Below the pieces are notes generated by a model. That model saw nothing but the letters and a program-made list of their open reading frames with translations. It did not search any database and was not told where the DNA came from. Below are positions 43,453 to 53,208 of a DNA stretch of 64,000 bases, piece after piece. Position numbers and translations under genes: made by a program. Each line of letters begins with the position of its first letter. The stretch's first letter is position 1. Origin of the DNA: Glycomyces artemisiae (lineage in GTDB: Bacteria; Actinomycetota; Actinomycetes; Mycobacteriales; Micromonosporaceae); assembly GCF_003002955.1 (NCBI RefSeq), contig NZ_PVTJ01000007.1, forward strand, positions 1 through 64,000. Direction: 5' to 3'.

Positions 43453-45252
43453 ATGCCGGCTCCCGGGAAGGCGACCGCAATGTCCACGCTTTCGACCGCC
43501 GCCGAGGCGGCCTCAGTCGGTTCCCGGTTCCTGCGGAGCTGTGCCCGGTTCGGCGACGCGGTGGCCTTCCGCCATCCGTCGGCCGAGGGCTGGGTGGGGC
43601 TGACTTGGAACGAAATGGCCGACCGAGCCACCGCGCTCGCCGCAGGCTTGATCGAACTCGGGATCGCTCCGGGCGAGCGGGTCGCCATCGCCGCCTCGAC
43701 CAGGATCGAATGGGTGCTCGCCGACCTCGCGGTCGCGCTCGCAGGTGCGGTCACCACCACGGTGTATCCGAACACGAACGCCGAGGACGTCGCCTACATC
43801 CTTGAGGACTGCGGTGCTGTCGCCGTCTTCGCGGAGGACACCGATCAAGTGGCCAAGCTTCGCGCGGACGGTCGATGGGTCGGCCAGGTCCGCACCGTAG
43901 TGACCTTCGGAAGACGAGGCGACGAGGACACCCTGGGCTGGGACGACCTCGCCGCACTCGGCCGCACACGCCTGCGCACCGACCCGGCCTGCGTCCGCGA
44001 CACCGTGGCGTCGGTCGGCCCGGAGGATCTGGCCACCATCATCTACACCTCCGGGACCACCGGCCGTCCCAAGGGCGTCGAGCTGACGCACGCCAACTGG
44101 CGGTACCTGGTCGAGGCGGTCGCCTCCCAGGACGTGCTGCGGCGCGATCACGTCCAGCTCCTGTGGCTGCCGCTGTCCCACGTGTTCGGCAAGATGCTGC
44201 TCGCCGTCCAGTACGAGGTCGGCTTCAGCACCGCGATCGACGGGCGCATCGACCGGATCGTCGACAACCTCGCCGCCGTTCAGCCCACCATGATGGCGGC
44301 CGCCCCTCGCATCTTCGAGAAGATCCACGGCCGCGTCCAGAGTTCGGCCACCGCCCGCGGCGGCATCCGCGCCGTGATCTTCAAGTGGGCCTTCCGCATC
44401 GGTGTCGATGCCGTGCGCCGACGCCAAGGCGGGCAGGCGGTCGGCTTCTGGGGTCGGGCTCGGCTCGCGGTCGCCGACCGGCTTGTGTTCCACGCGATCC
44501 GCGAACGGCTCGGCGGCCGCCTAGAGATCCTCGTCTGCGGCAGTGCGGCCCTGGCGACGCCGATCGCCGAATGGTTCGCCGCCGCCGGGCTGCCGCTGCT
44601 GGAGGGCTACGGGCTGACCGAGGCCACCTGCGTCTCCTTCGTCAACCGGCCCGGTCGCCATCGCATCGGCACCGTCGGCCCGGCCCTGCCGGGCACCGAG
44701 GTCCGCATCGCCGCGGACGGCGAGATCCTGCTGCGCGGCGGAGGCATCATGCGCGGCTACCACCGCCTGCCCGAGGCCACCGTCGAGGTCATCGACGCCG
44801 ACGGCTGGTTCGCGACCGGCGACATCGGCGAACTCGACGCTGACGGCTACCTGCGAATCACCGACCGCAAGAAGGACCTCGCCAAGACCAGCGGCGGCAA
44901 GTACGTCGCGCCGACCGCGATCGAGTCCGCCCTCAAGGCGGCATGTCCACTCATCGGCAATGCGATCGTCATCGCCGAAGGCCGCAAGTTCGCGAGCCTG
45001 CTCGTCACACTCGACCCGGACGCGATCGACGGGCGGAGTCGAGAGGAGATCGAATCCGCCCTCGGCCAAGCGGTCGCCGACGTCAACGCCGGACTCAACC
45101 GTTGGGAGACGGTCAAGCGGTTCCGCATCCTGCCGCGCGAACTCAGCGTCGAAGCCGGCGAGATCACGCCGAGCCTCAAGATCAAGCGCGCGGTGGTCGC
45201 GCACCACTTCGCCGAAGCAATCGAATCCATGTACCAGGAGGACCCATCGTGA
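43453..45252 (+). CDS. Long-chain acyl-CoA synthetase (AMP-forming)
   Basis: A 599-aa adenylate-forming enzyme of the FadD15 type. Motifs are IIYTSGTTGRPKG (P-loop), PLSHVFGKM, EGYGLTEATCVSF, GWFATGDIGELD and ITDRKKDLAKTSGGKYVAP (C-terminal hinge and Lys). It activates fatty acids to CoA thioesters. A second in-frame ATG at 43480 has a slightly better upstream purine run (GGGAAGG) and may be the true start. Its own strong promoter and operator separate it from the TetR gene. The stop overlaps the GTG of a DoxX-like gene. Confidence 0.9.
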   Translation: MPAPGKATAMSTLSTAAEAASVGSRFLRSCARFGDAVAFRHPSAEGWVGLTWNEMADRATALAAGLIELGIAPGERVAIAASTRIEWVLADLAVALAGAVTTTVYPNTNAEDVAYILEDCGAVAVFAEDTDQVAKLRADGRWVGQVRTVVTFGRRGDEDTLGWDDLAALGRTRLRTDPACVRDTVASVGPEDLATIIYTSGTTGRPKGVELTHANWRYLVEAVASQDVLRRDHVQLLWLPLSHVFGKMLLAVQYEVGFSTAIDGRIDRIVDNLAAVQPTMMAAAPRIFEKIHGRVQSSATARGGIRAVIFKWAFRIGVDAVRRRQGGQAVGFWGRARLAVADRLVFHAIRERLGGRLEILVCGSAALATPIAEWFAAAGLPLLEGYGLTEATCVSFVNRPGRHRIGTVGPALPGTEVRIAADGEILLRGGGIMRGYHRLPEATVEVIDADGWFATGDIGELDADGYLRITDRKKDLAKTSGGKYVAPTAIESALKAACPLIGNAIVIAEGRKFASLLVTLDPDAIDGRSREEIESALGQAVADVNAGLNRWETVKRFRILPRELSVEAGEITPSLKIKRAVVAHHFAEAIESMYQEDPS

Positions 45253-45584
45253 CCATCGTCCTCGCCGTCGTCTTGATCGCCGTCTTCGGCGTCCTCGGCA
45301 CGGCGAAGCTCCTCGCCGTCCCGGCAATGCGGGACGCGGCCGCCCACCTGGGCTTCACCGCCGGTCAGTACCGGCTGCTCGGCGCACTCGAACTCGCCGC
45401 CGTGGCCGGGGTGGCGCTCGGCCTCGCCGTGCCCTGGACCGGCATCGCCGCCGCGGTCGGCCTCGTCCTGCTCATGCTCGGCGCCACCGGTGCCCATGCC
45501 GTGCACCGGGACGGCCTGCGCCGCATCGCGATTCCACTGATCGTCGCGGCCGTGGCGGCCGCCTACGCGTGGTTCCTGGTCTGA
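45249..45584 (+). CDS. DoxX-like small membrane protein
   Basis: A 111-aa protein with four membrane helices (starting TIVLAVVLIAVFGVLGTAKL) and the LGALELAAVAGVALGL segment typical of DoxX-like proteins. The GTG start overlaps the acyl-CoA synthetase stop by 4 bp, so the two are translated together. It resembles in layout, but not closely in sequence, the DoxX-like gene at 35235. Role unknown. Confidence 0.75.
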   Translation: MTIVLAVVLIAVFGVLGTAKLLAVPAMRDAAAHLGFTAGQYRLLGALELAAVAGVALGLAVPWTGIAAAVGLVLLMLGATGAHAVHRDGLRRIAIPLIVAAVAAAYAWFLV

Positions 45585-45830
45585 GCGATCGGATAACGGC
45601 TCGCCGCATCCAGCAGTGGCGAGGAAATCGCCGCAAGTGACACTCGGAGTATCATTCATAGAAATCGATATCTGTCAAGGCCTTGATTCCGGACTCGACC
45701 GGCCGCTGCCGCGGCTGCGCCGAGGGATCCCGTGAGGGCACATCGTCGCACTGCAACCACGGGCCGGCCCGCATCACCAAGCGCGCACCCCTCCACGTCA
45801 GGAATCCAGAAGAATGAGGATAACGATTTC

Positions 45831-45859
45831 TTGACTTCGATCAGCGGTCTCGTTACCGT
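45831..45859 (+). promoter_or_regulatory. Candidate promoter of the GH31 gene
   Basis: TTGACT (45831-45836) and TACCGT (45854-45859) are separated by 17 bases. It lies near the end of the 332-bp gap 45585-45916, in which no gene is seen; the sequence around 45650-45690 is slightly AT-richer but shows no clear operator. Confidence 0.4.
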
Positions 45860-45916
45860 GAAGGTTCTCGAAAGCGGCGGTGTCGATCGCCGGTCTTGAA
45901 CGGAAGGAAGCGGATC

Positions 45917-48226
45917 TTGCCTGCAATCACGTGGGAGCGCCGCGATGACGGGGTGGTCCTGGAGGCCGATGGCCTGGTCATGCGCTTGGCCTGGGAGGCT
46001 CCGGGGATCGCGCGGGTCGCCGCGCTCCCTGCGGGGCTCGGCGGGCCGGAGTTCGACGAGGGGCCGATGCTGGACCCCTCCCGGACCCGCGAGACGGTCG
46101 AGTTCCAGGCGTGGGAGTCAGAAAACGTTCTCTCCACGTCCGGCGGCTCGCTCACGGTGCACATCGACCTGTCGACCGGCCGCTTCACCTGGCTCGATCA
46201 CGAAGGCCGGACGCTGTTCGAAGAGGATGGCAAGGGGCTCGATCCCCGCCCCGACAAGGCATTCCGGGCGCGGCTTGGACTGCGCTTCTCCGACGGTGAG
46301 GCGATCTACGGACTCGGCCAGCACGAGGACGGGCTCCTCGACTACCGGGGCCGCAGCCAGGAGATCTACCAGCACAACCTGAAGATCGGGCTGCCGTTCC
46401 TAGTGTCCTCGCGCGGCTGGGGCCTGCTGTGGAACGGCTACTCGGCCATGGACTTCCACGACGACGACGCGGGCTCGTTCCTGGCGGCGGACGCGGTCCG
46501 GCAGTTGGAGTACTTCGTGATCGCCGGCGGCGGCCCCGCAGGCGCGGTGCGCGGCTACCGCCGCCTCACCGGCGCGGCACCGATCCCGCCGCGGTGGGCG
46601 TTCGGCTACATCCAGTCGAAGGAACGCTATGCGGGCCAAGAGGAACTGCTCGAAGCGGCCCGCCGCTACGCCCGGCTCGGCCTCCCGCTCGAATGCATCG
46701 TCCTGGACTGGCAGTACTGGAACGAAGGCCTGTGGGGCCAGAAGTCCTTCGACGCCGAACGCTTCCCCGACCCCAAGGCCATGTGCGACGAGCTCCACGA
46801 GATGGGCACGCGCCTGATGATCTCGGTCTGGCCGCACCTGTCCGGCGACGGCGACGACCGGCGGGAGTTCGCCGCCGCCGGGAAACTGCTGGCCAACGGC
46901 ACCACCTACGACGCCTTCGACCCCGAAGCCCGGGCCATGTTCTGGAAGCAGGCCGGGCGGTTGTGGGAGACGGGCATGGACGCCTGGTGGGCCGACAGCT
47001 CCGAACCGTTCGACGCCGACTGGCACGGCGAGGTCGAGCCGTCCCGGACCGAACGCCGACGAGTCAACGTCGAAGCCGCCGAACGGCAGATCGGACCGCT
47101 GCGCGCCAACGGATACCCGCTCGCCCACGCCCAGGGCTTCTGGGACCACCAGAGGGCAAGCGGGAGCGGCAAGCGGGTGTTCAACCTGACCCGCTCGGCC
47201 TGGGCCGGGCAGCAGCGGTACGGCACCGTTCCCTGGTCCGGCGACATCAGCGCCACCTGGGAGACGCTGCGCCGCCAGATTCCCGAAGGCCTCAACTTCG
47301 CCGCCGCCGGGCAGCCGTACTGGAACTGCGACATCGGCGCGTTCTTCGTGAAGCGCGGCGAGCAGTGGTTCTGGGCCGGCGACTTCGACGGCGGCGCAGC
47401 CGACCTGGGCTACCGCGAGCTGTTCCTGCGCTGGTTCCAGTACGCGGCGTTCCTGCCGATGATGCGGGCCCACGGCACCGACACCCCGCGCGAGATCTGG
47501 CAGTTCGGCGAGCCGGGCGAAGCGGTGTACGACGCCCTCGTGGCGTTCATCCGCCTCCGCAAAGCGCTCGTGCCCTACCTGTACTCGACCGCCGGCCAGG
47601 TGTACTTCGACAGCGAGAGCATGATCCGCCCGCTCGCGTTCGACTTCACCGACGACCCTGCGGCACTGGGCATCGCCGACCAGTTCCTCCTCGGTCCCTC
47701 CCTCATGGTCTGCCCGGTCACCGAGCCGCAGCGGTTCGGCCCGGACTCGACCCAACTGGAAGGCCGACCGGAGACGCGGCCGGTCTACCTCCCCGCGGGC
47801 GAGTGGGTCGACTGCTGGAGCGGTGACCGCCTTGCAGGCGGACAGTGGATCGACGCCCCGGCCCCGCTGGCGACCATCCCGGTCTTCGCCCGTTCGGGCG
47901 CGATCGTGCCGATGGCCGCGGCGGACGGCGATCCCGGTGACCTCGACGTCGTGGTCGTCCCCGGTGCGGACGGCGAGTTCGCGCTCTACGAGGACGAAGC
48001 GGACGGCTGGGGTTACGAAAACGGTGCCCGCGCCTGGATCCGCATGCGCTGGAACGACTCCCAGCGCACACTCACGATCGCCGAACCCGACGGGGACTAC
48101 CCCGGCATGCCCGAGCGGCGCCGCATCCGGGCCCGCCTCGCCGCGCCGGGCGCAGGCTGGCGCGATACGGCGGTCGCATCCGTGAGCGGGGAGTACAACC
48201 GTGCCGAACTGCGCCTGGTCCTCTGA
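45917..48226 (+). CDS. GH31 glycosidase (alpha-xylosidase/alpha-glucosidase type)
   Basis: A 769-aa GH31 enzyme. An N-terminal beta-sandwich (about 1-230) precedes the barrel, where WWADSSEPF gives the nucleophile D360 and WSGDISATW the acid/base D443; a C-terminal sandwich pair follows. The start is taken as TTG at 45917, six bases after GGAAGGAAG; another in-frame TTG lies at 45896. No signal peptide is present, so it acts inside the cell. Sequence around QSKERYAGQEELLEAA resembles alpha-xylosidases and related alpha-glycosidases, but the substrate is unresolved. It is a single-gene unit with its own promoter and terminator. Confidence 0.88.
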   Translation: MPAITWERRDDGVVLEADGLVMRLAWEAPGIARVAALPAGLGGPEFDEGPMLDPSRTRETVEFQAWESENVLSTSGGSLTVHIDLSTGRFTWLDHEGRTLFEEDGKGLDPRPDKAFRARLGLRFSDGEAIYGLGQHEDGLLDYRGRSQEIYQHNLKIGLPFLVSSRGWGLLWNGYSAMDFHDDDAGSFLAADAVRQLEYFVIAGGGPAGAVRGYRRLTGAAPIPPRWAFGYIQSKERYAGQEELLEAARRYARLGLPLECIVLDWQYWNEGLWGQKSFDAERFPDPKAMCDELHEMGTRLMISVWPHLSGDGDDRREFAAAGKLLANGTTYDAFDPEARAMFWKQAGRLWETGMDAWWADSSEPFDADWHGEVEPSRTERRRVNVEAAERQIGPLRANGYPLAHAQGFWDHQRASGSGKRVFNLTRSAWAGQQRYGTVPWSGDISATWETLRRQIPEGLNFAAAGQPYWNCDIGAFFVKRGEQWFWAGDFDGGAADLGYRELFLRWFQYAAFLPMMRAHGTDTPREIWQFGEPGEAVYDALVAFIRLRKALVPYLYSTAGQVYFDSESMIRPLAFDFTDDPAALGIADQFLLGPSLMVCPVTEPQRFGPDSTQLEGRPETRPVYLPAGEWVDCWSGDRLAGGQWIDAPAPLATIPVFARSGAIVPMAAADGDPGDLDVVVVPGADGEFALYEDEADGWGYENGARAWIRMRWNDSQRTLTIAEPDGDYPGMPERRRIRARLAAPGAGWRDTAVASVSGEYNRAELRLVL

Positions 48227-48245
48227 CGGTCCGAGACTGCTGGAT

Positions 48246-48279
48246 CGTGCAGGGGCCGACGAAAGCCGGCCCCTGCACG
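48246..48279. terminator. GH31 terminator
   Basis: A perfect 13-bp stem (48246-48258 with 48267-48279) and an 8-base loop containing GAAA, 20 bp after the GH31 stop. Confidence 0.75.
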
Positions 48280-48299
48280 CCCCACCTCATCGAGCCGCA

Positions 48300-48398
48300 T
48301 CAGGCGATGCGGAAGGTCGCGTCGGCGCGGCCGGTCGCATCGCTGATCGGGTCGAGCTTCAGCAGGTAGTCGTAGTGGCGGAGGTACCGGTCGGGGTA
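48300..48398 (-). pseudogene. C-terminal remnant of an AbfB (CBM42-like) domain
   Basis: On the minus strand 32 codons read YPDRYLRHYDYLLKLDP, then ADATFRIA and a stop. This is the characteristic end of AbfB-type arabinose-binding domains that close many actinobacterial glycosidases. Upstream the frame is interrupted by plus-strand coding sequence of a different gene, so only the tail survives. Confidence 0.55.
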
Positions 48399-49342
48399 GC
48401 CGCGGTCGACGGGCAGTACTCCCTGACCTGGGACTTCGGCGAGGGCCGCGGCATCGCGCTCGACCGCAAGGACTTCCTCGCCCGCCAAGACGACCAGGGC
48501 ATGTGGCGCATGGTCGACCAGGTGATCGAAGGCTCGAACGACCTCCAGAACTGGACGACGCTGACCGACCCGACCGACCTGACCCAGTACACGCGCGGCT
48601 CGCGGATCCTCTGCCCGCGCGAAGTGGCCGCGGTCCGCGAGGCCCGAGAGGAGGCCGGCGCCGACGAGGCCGCGCTCGCCCGACGGCTCATCCGCGCCTG
48701 GGACCTCCTGGACCCGCTGGTGACCGAGAAGCCCGCGACCCTCGACCCGGCCTGGGTCGCCGCGAGCACCGCGACCGCCGACGGAGCGACCAGCGCTGCT
48801 GCCAACGGCTGGCGCATGTTCGACGGGAACACCGGCACCTGGACTGACACGACCACGAAGTCGTGCACGAACACCGTGCTGCCGACCGACGGAACCGCGT
48901 TCACCATCGTCGGCATCAGGTACTTCCCGCGGGACAACGCGATCTCGCGCTTGACCGGCCTGGCCATCGACGGCTCGAACGACAGCGGCGCGACCTGGAC
49001 GAAGTTCGCGAGCACGGGGACCCCGGTGCGCGGCTGGAACACCGTCAGCCTGACTGAGCCCGTCTCGTTCGACGCGCTGCGCATCAGCGGCGGCAACGGC
49101 TACTGCAACGTCGCCGAGCTCCAATTCATCGTCCAAGCCATCGACAAATCCGGCTCGCTGTCCACTTGGTCGACACTCCCGCGCTCTCTGAGACCGGCTG
49201 GACCGCCGACACCTGGGCCGCGCTGCTCTCCGCCCGCGACGCAGCGACCGCAGTCAACGACGACAACGGCGCCACCCAGGAGGAGGTGGACGCCGCCGCT
49301 GACGATCTCGGCGAAGCGATCACCGGTCTGACGACCGCGTAA
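48399..49342 (+). pseudogene. Broken secreted glycosidase remnant with discoidin and FIVAR modules
   Basis: From about 48410 the plus strand encodes YSLTWDFGEGRGIALDRKDF, a helical region, then a discoidin-like domain (NGWRMFDGNTGTWTDTTT to NGYCNVAELQFIVQ). Near 49145 the frame shifts by one, and a typical FIVAR module continues (ETGWTADTWAALLSARDAAT, ending GLTTA and TAA at 49340). There is no start codon, signal peptide or catalytic domain. It is joined tail-first to the inverted AbfB remnant, so at least one inversion or deletion has occurred. Confidence 0.65.
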
Positions 49343-49351
49343 CCTCTCGAA

Positions 49352-49387
49352 ACCAAGAGCCCCAAGCTTGTGTTTGGGGCCCTTGGT
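49352..49387. terminator. Hairpin after the broken glycosidase
   Basis: ACCAAG-A-GCCCCAA (49352-49365) pairs with TTGGGGC-C-CTTGGT (49374-49387), one mismatch, 8-base loop. It probably terminated the original gene. The 283 bp from 49388 to 49670 contain no supported gene. Confidence 0.6.
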
Positions 49388-49670
49388 CCTGAAGGACTCG
49401 GGCAGCATCGGCTCTCGAGACATCGATGACGCGGCCACGGTCCACCCGGCCCATTTACATGCGCGAGAGGAGAACTCGCTGAGAATGTCGTCGCTGTTCT
49501 CTGCGCCCTCGCACACCACAAAAGGCCTCACTCGAACCTAGGACAAACCCAACAACACCCATGACATTCGCGAATCCGACTTGCCGGTAGTCACCAGGAA
49601 CTACTCGATCGTGCCCGGCCGCCCGAAATTATCGCCCGGTAGCTCCACTACATCACGGACGCATACGAAA

Positions 49671-49701
49671 ACACCGGGAACATCAATGATGTTCCCGGTG
49701 T
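49671..49701 (-). terminator. tRNA-Pro terminator
   Basis: A perfect 15-bp inverted repeat (49671-49685 with 49687-49701) lies just beyond the 3' end of the minus-strand tRNA. Read in that direction it is followed by TTTT, a classical intrinsic terminator. Confidence 0.8.
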
Positions 49702-49708
49702 CCGTCTG

Positions 49709-49782
<74 letters not shown>

Positions 49783-49864
49783 TTTTGCCGCGTTGCCGCG
49801 GCGGTGACAACTTTAGCTTATGGGGTCGGGGGCCTCTGAGGCGAGGTCCCCCGTGTGAGGCGGG

Positions 49865-51268
49865 CTATTTGCGCTTGTCTTTTTTGCGGGATTCGCGTGG
49901 TTTGACCACGAGTTCGATGGGCGTGCCCGGGAAGCCGAAGTCCTCTCGGAGCTTGCGGGTGATGAACTTGAGGTACTGCTTCTCGAACGGCGCGTTCGTG
50001 AAGAGGATGAAGCGCGGCGGCTCCGCGGCGGCCTGGGTCGCGTAGATGACCTTCGGGGCCTTGCCCGAGCGGGTCGGGTGCGGGGTGGCCGCCTGGAGGG
50101 TGCTGATCCACTGGTTCAGCTCGCCGGTGGTGATGCGCTGGCCCCAGCCTTCGAGGGCGACGCGGAGTGATCGGGCGATCTTCTCCACGGCGCGGCCCGT
50201 CAGCGCCGAGACGTTCACCCGCGGGGCCCAGCTCACCTGGCCCAGCTCCCGGTCGATCTCCTTTTCGAGGTAGTAGCGGCGGTCCTCGTCCACCAGGTCC
50301 CATTTGTTGAACGCCAGGACCAGGGCTCGGCCGCTCTCCACTACCTGCGTGAGGACCCTCTGGTCCTGCTCGCTGATCGGTTCAGACGCGTCCAGGAGCA
50401 CCAGGGCCACCTCGGCGGCCTCTACAGCCGCTTCGGTGCGCAGGGCCGCGTAGTACTCCGTCCCCGACGCGAACTTCACGCGCTTGCGCAGGCCCGCGGT
50501 GTCGACCAGGATCCAGTCCTCGCCGTCGATCTCGACGACGGAGTCGACCGGGTCGACCGTGGTGCCGGCGACGTTGTCGACGACGGCGCGGTCCTCGCCG
50601 GCGATGCGGTTCAGGAGGCTGGACTTGCCGACGTTGGGGCGGCCGACCAGGGCGATGCGGCGGGGGCCGCGCTCCTTGAGCTTGCCGGTGGGCTCCTCGG
50701 GGAACGCCCAGATGATCTTGTCGAGCAGGTCGCCGGAGTTGCGGCCGTGGAGGGCCGAGATCGGGAACGGCTCGCCGAGGCCGAGGCTCCAGAGGTCGTG
50801 GACCTCCGCTTCCTGGCGCTCGGAGTCGGCCTTGTTCGCGACGAGGATGACCGGCTTGCGGGTCGAGCGGAGGATGCGGACCGCGGCCTCGTCGGCGTCG
50901 GTGGGGCCGACGCGGGAGTCGACCACGAAGACGATGACGTCGGCGGTGCGCATCGCGAGCTCGGCCTGGAAGGCGATGGCCTTCGCCATGCCGTCCGCGT
51001 CGGGGTCCCAGCCGCCCGTGTCGACCAGGCTGAACTGCTTCCCGGACCACTCGGCGTCGTACGCGATGCGGTCGCGGGTCACGCCCGGCTCGTCCTGGAC
51101 GACCGCGGCGCGGCGGCCCAGGATGCGGTTGACCAGGGTCGACTTGCCCACGTTGGGGCGGCCGACCACGGCCACCGTCGGGACCGGGCCGCGGTCCTGC
51201 GAGGTTTCGGCGAGGTCGTCCTCGTCGAACTCGAAGTCGTCGTCGGCCCAGGTCGGTTCGTCACTCAT
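49865..51268 (-). CDS. der: Ribosome-assembly GTPase Der (EngA)
   Basis: A 467-aa protein with two tandem GTPase domains and a C-terminal KH-like domain, the Der signature. G1 motifs are GRPNVGKST and GRPNVGKSS; G3 motifs DTGGW and DTAGL; G4 motifs NKAD and NKWD. The first 30 residues are an acidic extension typical of actinobacteria, and the C-terminus is highly basic (KPRESRKKDKRK). It acts in 50S subunit maturation. The start overlaps the cmk stop by 8 bp, so the pair is coupled. Confidence 0.97.
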   Translation of the reverse strand: MSDEPTWADDDFEFDEDDLAETSQDRGPVPTVAVVGRPNVGKSTLVNRILGRRAAVVQDEPGVTRDRIAYDAEWSGKQFSLVDTGGWDPDADGMAKAIAFQAELAMRTADVIVFVVDSRVGPTDADEAAVRILRSTRKPVILVANKADSERQEAEVHDLWSLGLGEPFPISALHGRNSGDLLDKIIWAFPEEPTGKLKERGPRRIALVGRPNVGKSSLLNRIAGEDRAVVDNVAGTTVDPVDSVVEIDGEDWILVDTAGLRKRVKFASGTEYYAALRTEAAVEAAEVALVLLDASEPISEQDQRVLTQVVESGRALVLAFNKWDLVDEDRRYYLEKEIDRELGQVSWAPRVNVSALTGRAVEKIARSLRVALEGWGQRITTGELNQWISTLQAATPHPTRSGKAPKVIYATQAAAEPPRFILFTNAPFEKQYLKFITRKLREDFGFPGTPIELVVKPRESRKKDKRK

Positions 51269-51938
51269 CGATGTCCCTGTTGTTCAGCAAGGCCAGGATC
51301 TTGGCCACTACCTCCACGATCGGCAGCGCCGTGGAGTCGATCACCACGGCCCCCGCGGGGGCCTCCAGGGGCTTGGTGGTCTTCGAGTCGGCGGTGTCGC
51401 GCCGCTGGAGGTCCTTCGCGGTCGCGGTCGCGTCGGCGCCGTTCTCGGCGGCGCGGCGCTTGGCGCGCTCGACGGGGTCCGCGGTGAGGTAGACCTTGAC
51501 GTCGGCGTCGGGGGCGACCACCTCGACGATGTCGCGGCCCTCGACCACGATGCCGCGCTTGGCGTTCGCGATGATGCGGCGCTGCTCGTCGATGAGGAAC
51601 TTCCGCACCGTCTTGTTGCCCGCGACCGCCGAGACGGCCTTGGTGACCTCGTCGGAGCGGATCGCCTGGTCGGCGTCCTCCCCGTCCACGCGCGTGAACG
51701 GGTCCTCGGGCGCGGTGCCGAACTCCAGCTTGGCGTTCTTCACCGTCTTGGTGACCTGCGCGGTCTGGGAGGGGTCGACGCCGGCCTTGAGGACGGCGAG
51801 GGTCGCCGCCCGGTACATCGAACCGGTGTCGAGGTACGCCGCTTCGATCGCGGTCGCGAGGGTCTTGGACACCGTCGACTTCCCGGCCCCGGACGGGCCG
51901 TCGATAGCGACGACCGGTCCGCTCTTCTGCTCAGGCAC
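51261..51938 (-). CDS. cmk: Cytidylate kinase
   Basis: A 225-aa kinase of normal length with Walker A GPSGAGKST, YLDTGSMYRAAT (substrate site), VVEGRDI and the RRAAENG lid region. It phosphorylates CMP and dCMP using ATP. It lies directly upstream of der, an arrangement conserved across actinobacteria. About 100 bp separate it from the YccF gene upstream. Confidence 0.97.
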   Translation of the reverse strand: MPEQKSGPVVAIDGPSGAGKSTVSKTLATAIEAAYLDTGSMYRAATLAVLKAGVDPSQTAQVTKTVKNAKLEFGTAPEDPFTRVDGEDADQAIRSDEVTKAVSAVAGNKTVRKFLIDEQRRIIANAKRGIVVEGRDIVEVVAPDADVKVYLTADPVERAKRRAAENGADATATAKDLQRRDTADSKTTKPLEAPAGAVVIDSTALPIVEVVAKILALLNNRDIDE

Positions 51939-52043
51939 TGTCGGCTCCGTTCTTCATGTGCAAACCCCGCAAACCTACATCATGCCGGGTCAGGCGAGCT
52001 GGGGTGGCGAACGGGGCCGGTCCACAGTCTATGCGCGGACGGC

Positions 52044-52415
52044 CTAGCGTTCGACGACGCGCGCCCCCAGCGGCCACAGCGCGAGCGGGATCATCTTCCA
52101 GTTGGCCACGGCCAGCGGGATGCCGATGATCGTGATCGCCTGGAGGAACCCGGTCACCAGGTGGGCGAGCGCGAGCTCCCACCCGAACAGGATGAGCCAC
52201 AGGATGTTCGCCACCAGCGTGAGGCACCCGGCCTGCGGGTCGTAGACCACGGTGCGCCCGAACGGCCACAGCACGTACCCGGCGAGCCGCATGTTCGCGA
52301 TCCCGAACGGGATGGTCACGATGAAGATGCAGAACACCAGGCCCGCAACGAAGTAGCCGATCGCGAGCCACAGCCCGGCGAGCACGAACCAGATGATGTT
52401 CAGTATCGTCTTCAT
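52044..52415 (-). CDS. yccF: YccF-domain membrane protein
   Basis: A 123-aa inner-membrane protein with two repeated YccF modules. Each pairs a hydrophobic helix with a conserved IPFGIANMRLAGYVLWPFG or IPLAVANWKMIPLALWPLG segment, and the start MKTILNIIWFVLAGLWLA is typical. Function in bacteria is unknown. It is inserted between rluB and cmk, which are usually adjacent; gaps of 55 and 105 bp on either side suggest it is co-transcribed or an independent insertion. Confidence 0.85.
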   Translation of the reverse strand: MKTILNIIWFVLAGLWLAIGYFVAGLVFCIFIVTIPFGIANMRLAGYVLWPFGRTVVYDPQAGCLTLVANILWLILFGWELALAHLVTGFLQAITIIGIPLAVANWKMIPLALWPLGARVVER

Positions 52416-52470
52416 GATGAGACCCTAACCGGGCCTTGCCCATCCCGTCGCTACAGCAGGCTGTACAAGG

Positions 52471-53208
52471 CTAGAGCCCGACCTCGCGGAACAGCTCCCC
52501 CACCTCGTTGGGGGTGAGCCGCCGCAGCGTCCCCGGCTTCAGGTTCCGCAACTGGATCGGGCCGATCTCCGTGCGCACGAGACGCGAGACGTGGTGCCCG
52601 ACCTCGTCCATGAGGCGCCTCACAATGTGCTTGCGGCCCTCGTGCATGGTGATCTCGATCAACGACTGCCCGGCGTGCTCGTCGATGATCTTCAGCTTCT
52701 CGGCCTTCGCGAGCCCGTCCTCCAGCTCGACGCCCTTGAGCAGCCGGTTCCAGGTGGGCCGGTCCATGATCCCGTTGACCTGCGCCCGGTAGACCTTCGG
52801 CAGGCCGTGCGAGGGGTGCATGATCCGGTTCGCGAGCTCCCCGTCGTTGGTGAGCAGCATCAGGCCCTCGGAGTCGGTGTCCAGGCGCCCCACGTGGAAC
52901 ACCCGGTGGTCCAGGCCCTGCGCGAAGTTCGCGAGCGAGGGGCGGCCCTCGTCGTCCTCCATGGTCGAGACGATCCCGCGCGGCTTGTTGATCGCGTAGT
53001 AGACCTTGTCGACGTCGGTCACGACGCGCTTGCCGGAGACGTGGATGACGTCCTTGGCGGGGTCCACGCGCTGGCCGAGTCGGGCGGGCTCGCCGTTGAC
53101 CTTCACCTTGCCGCGGGAGATCAGCTCCTCGGCGGCGCGGCGGGAGGCGATCCCGGCCTGCGACAGGACCTTTTGCAGGCGTACGCCCTCTGCGTCAGCG
53201 TTGTTCAT
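52471..53208 (-). CDS. rluB: Pseudouridine synthase RluB/RsuA family
   Basis: A 245-aa enzyme with an N-terminal S4 RNA-binding domain (about 8-55, LQKVLSQAGIASRRAAEELI) and an RsuA/RluB catalytic domain. The catalytic Asp lies in GRLDTDSEGLMLLTNDG. It isomerises uridine to pseudouridine in 23S rRNA in its relatives. Its start overlaps the scpB stop by 14 bp, the usual actinobacterial scpA-scpB-rluB order. Confidence 0.95.
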   Translation of the reverse strand: MNNADAEGVRLQKVLSQAGIASRRAAEELISRGKVKVNGEPARLGQRVDPAKDVIHVSGKRVVTDVDKVYYAINKPRGIVSTMEDDEGRPSLANFAQGLDHRVFHVGRLDTDSEGLMLLTNDGELANRIMHPSHGLPKVYRAQVNGIMDRPTWNRLLKGVELEDGLAKAEKLKIIDEHAGQSLIEITMHEGRKHIVRRLMDEVGHHVSRLVRTEIGPIQLRNLKPGTLRRLTPNEVGELFREVGL

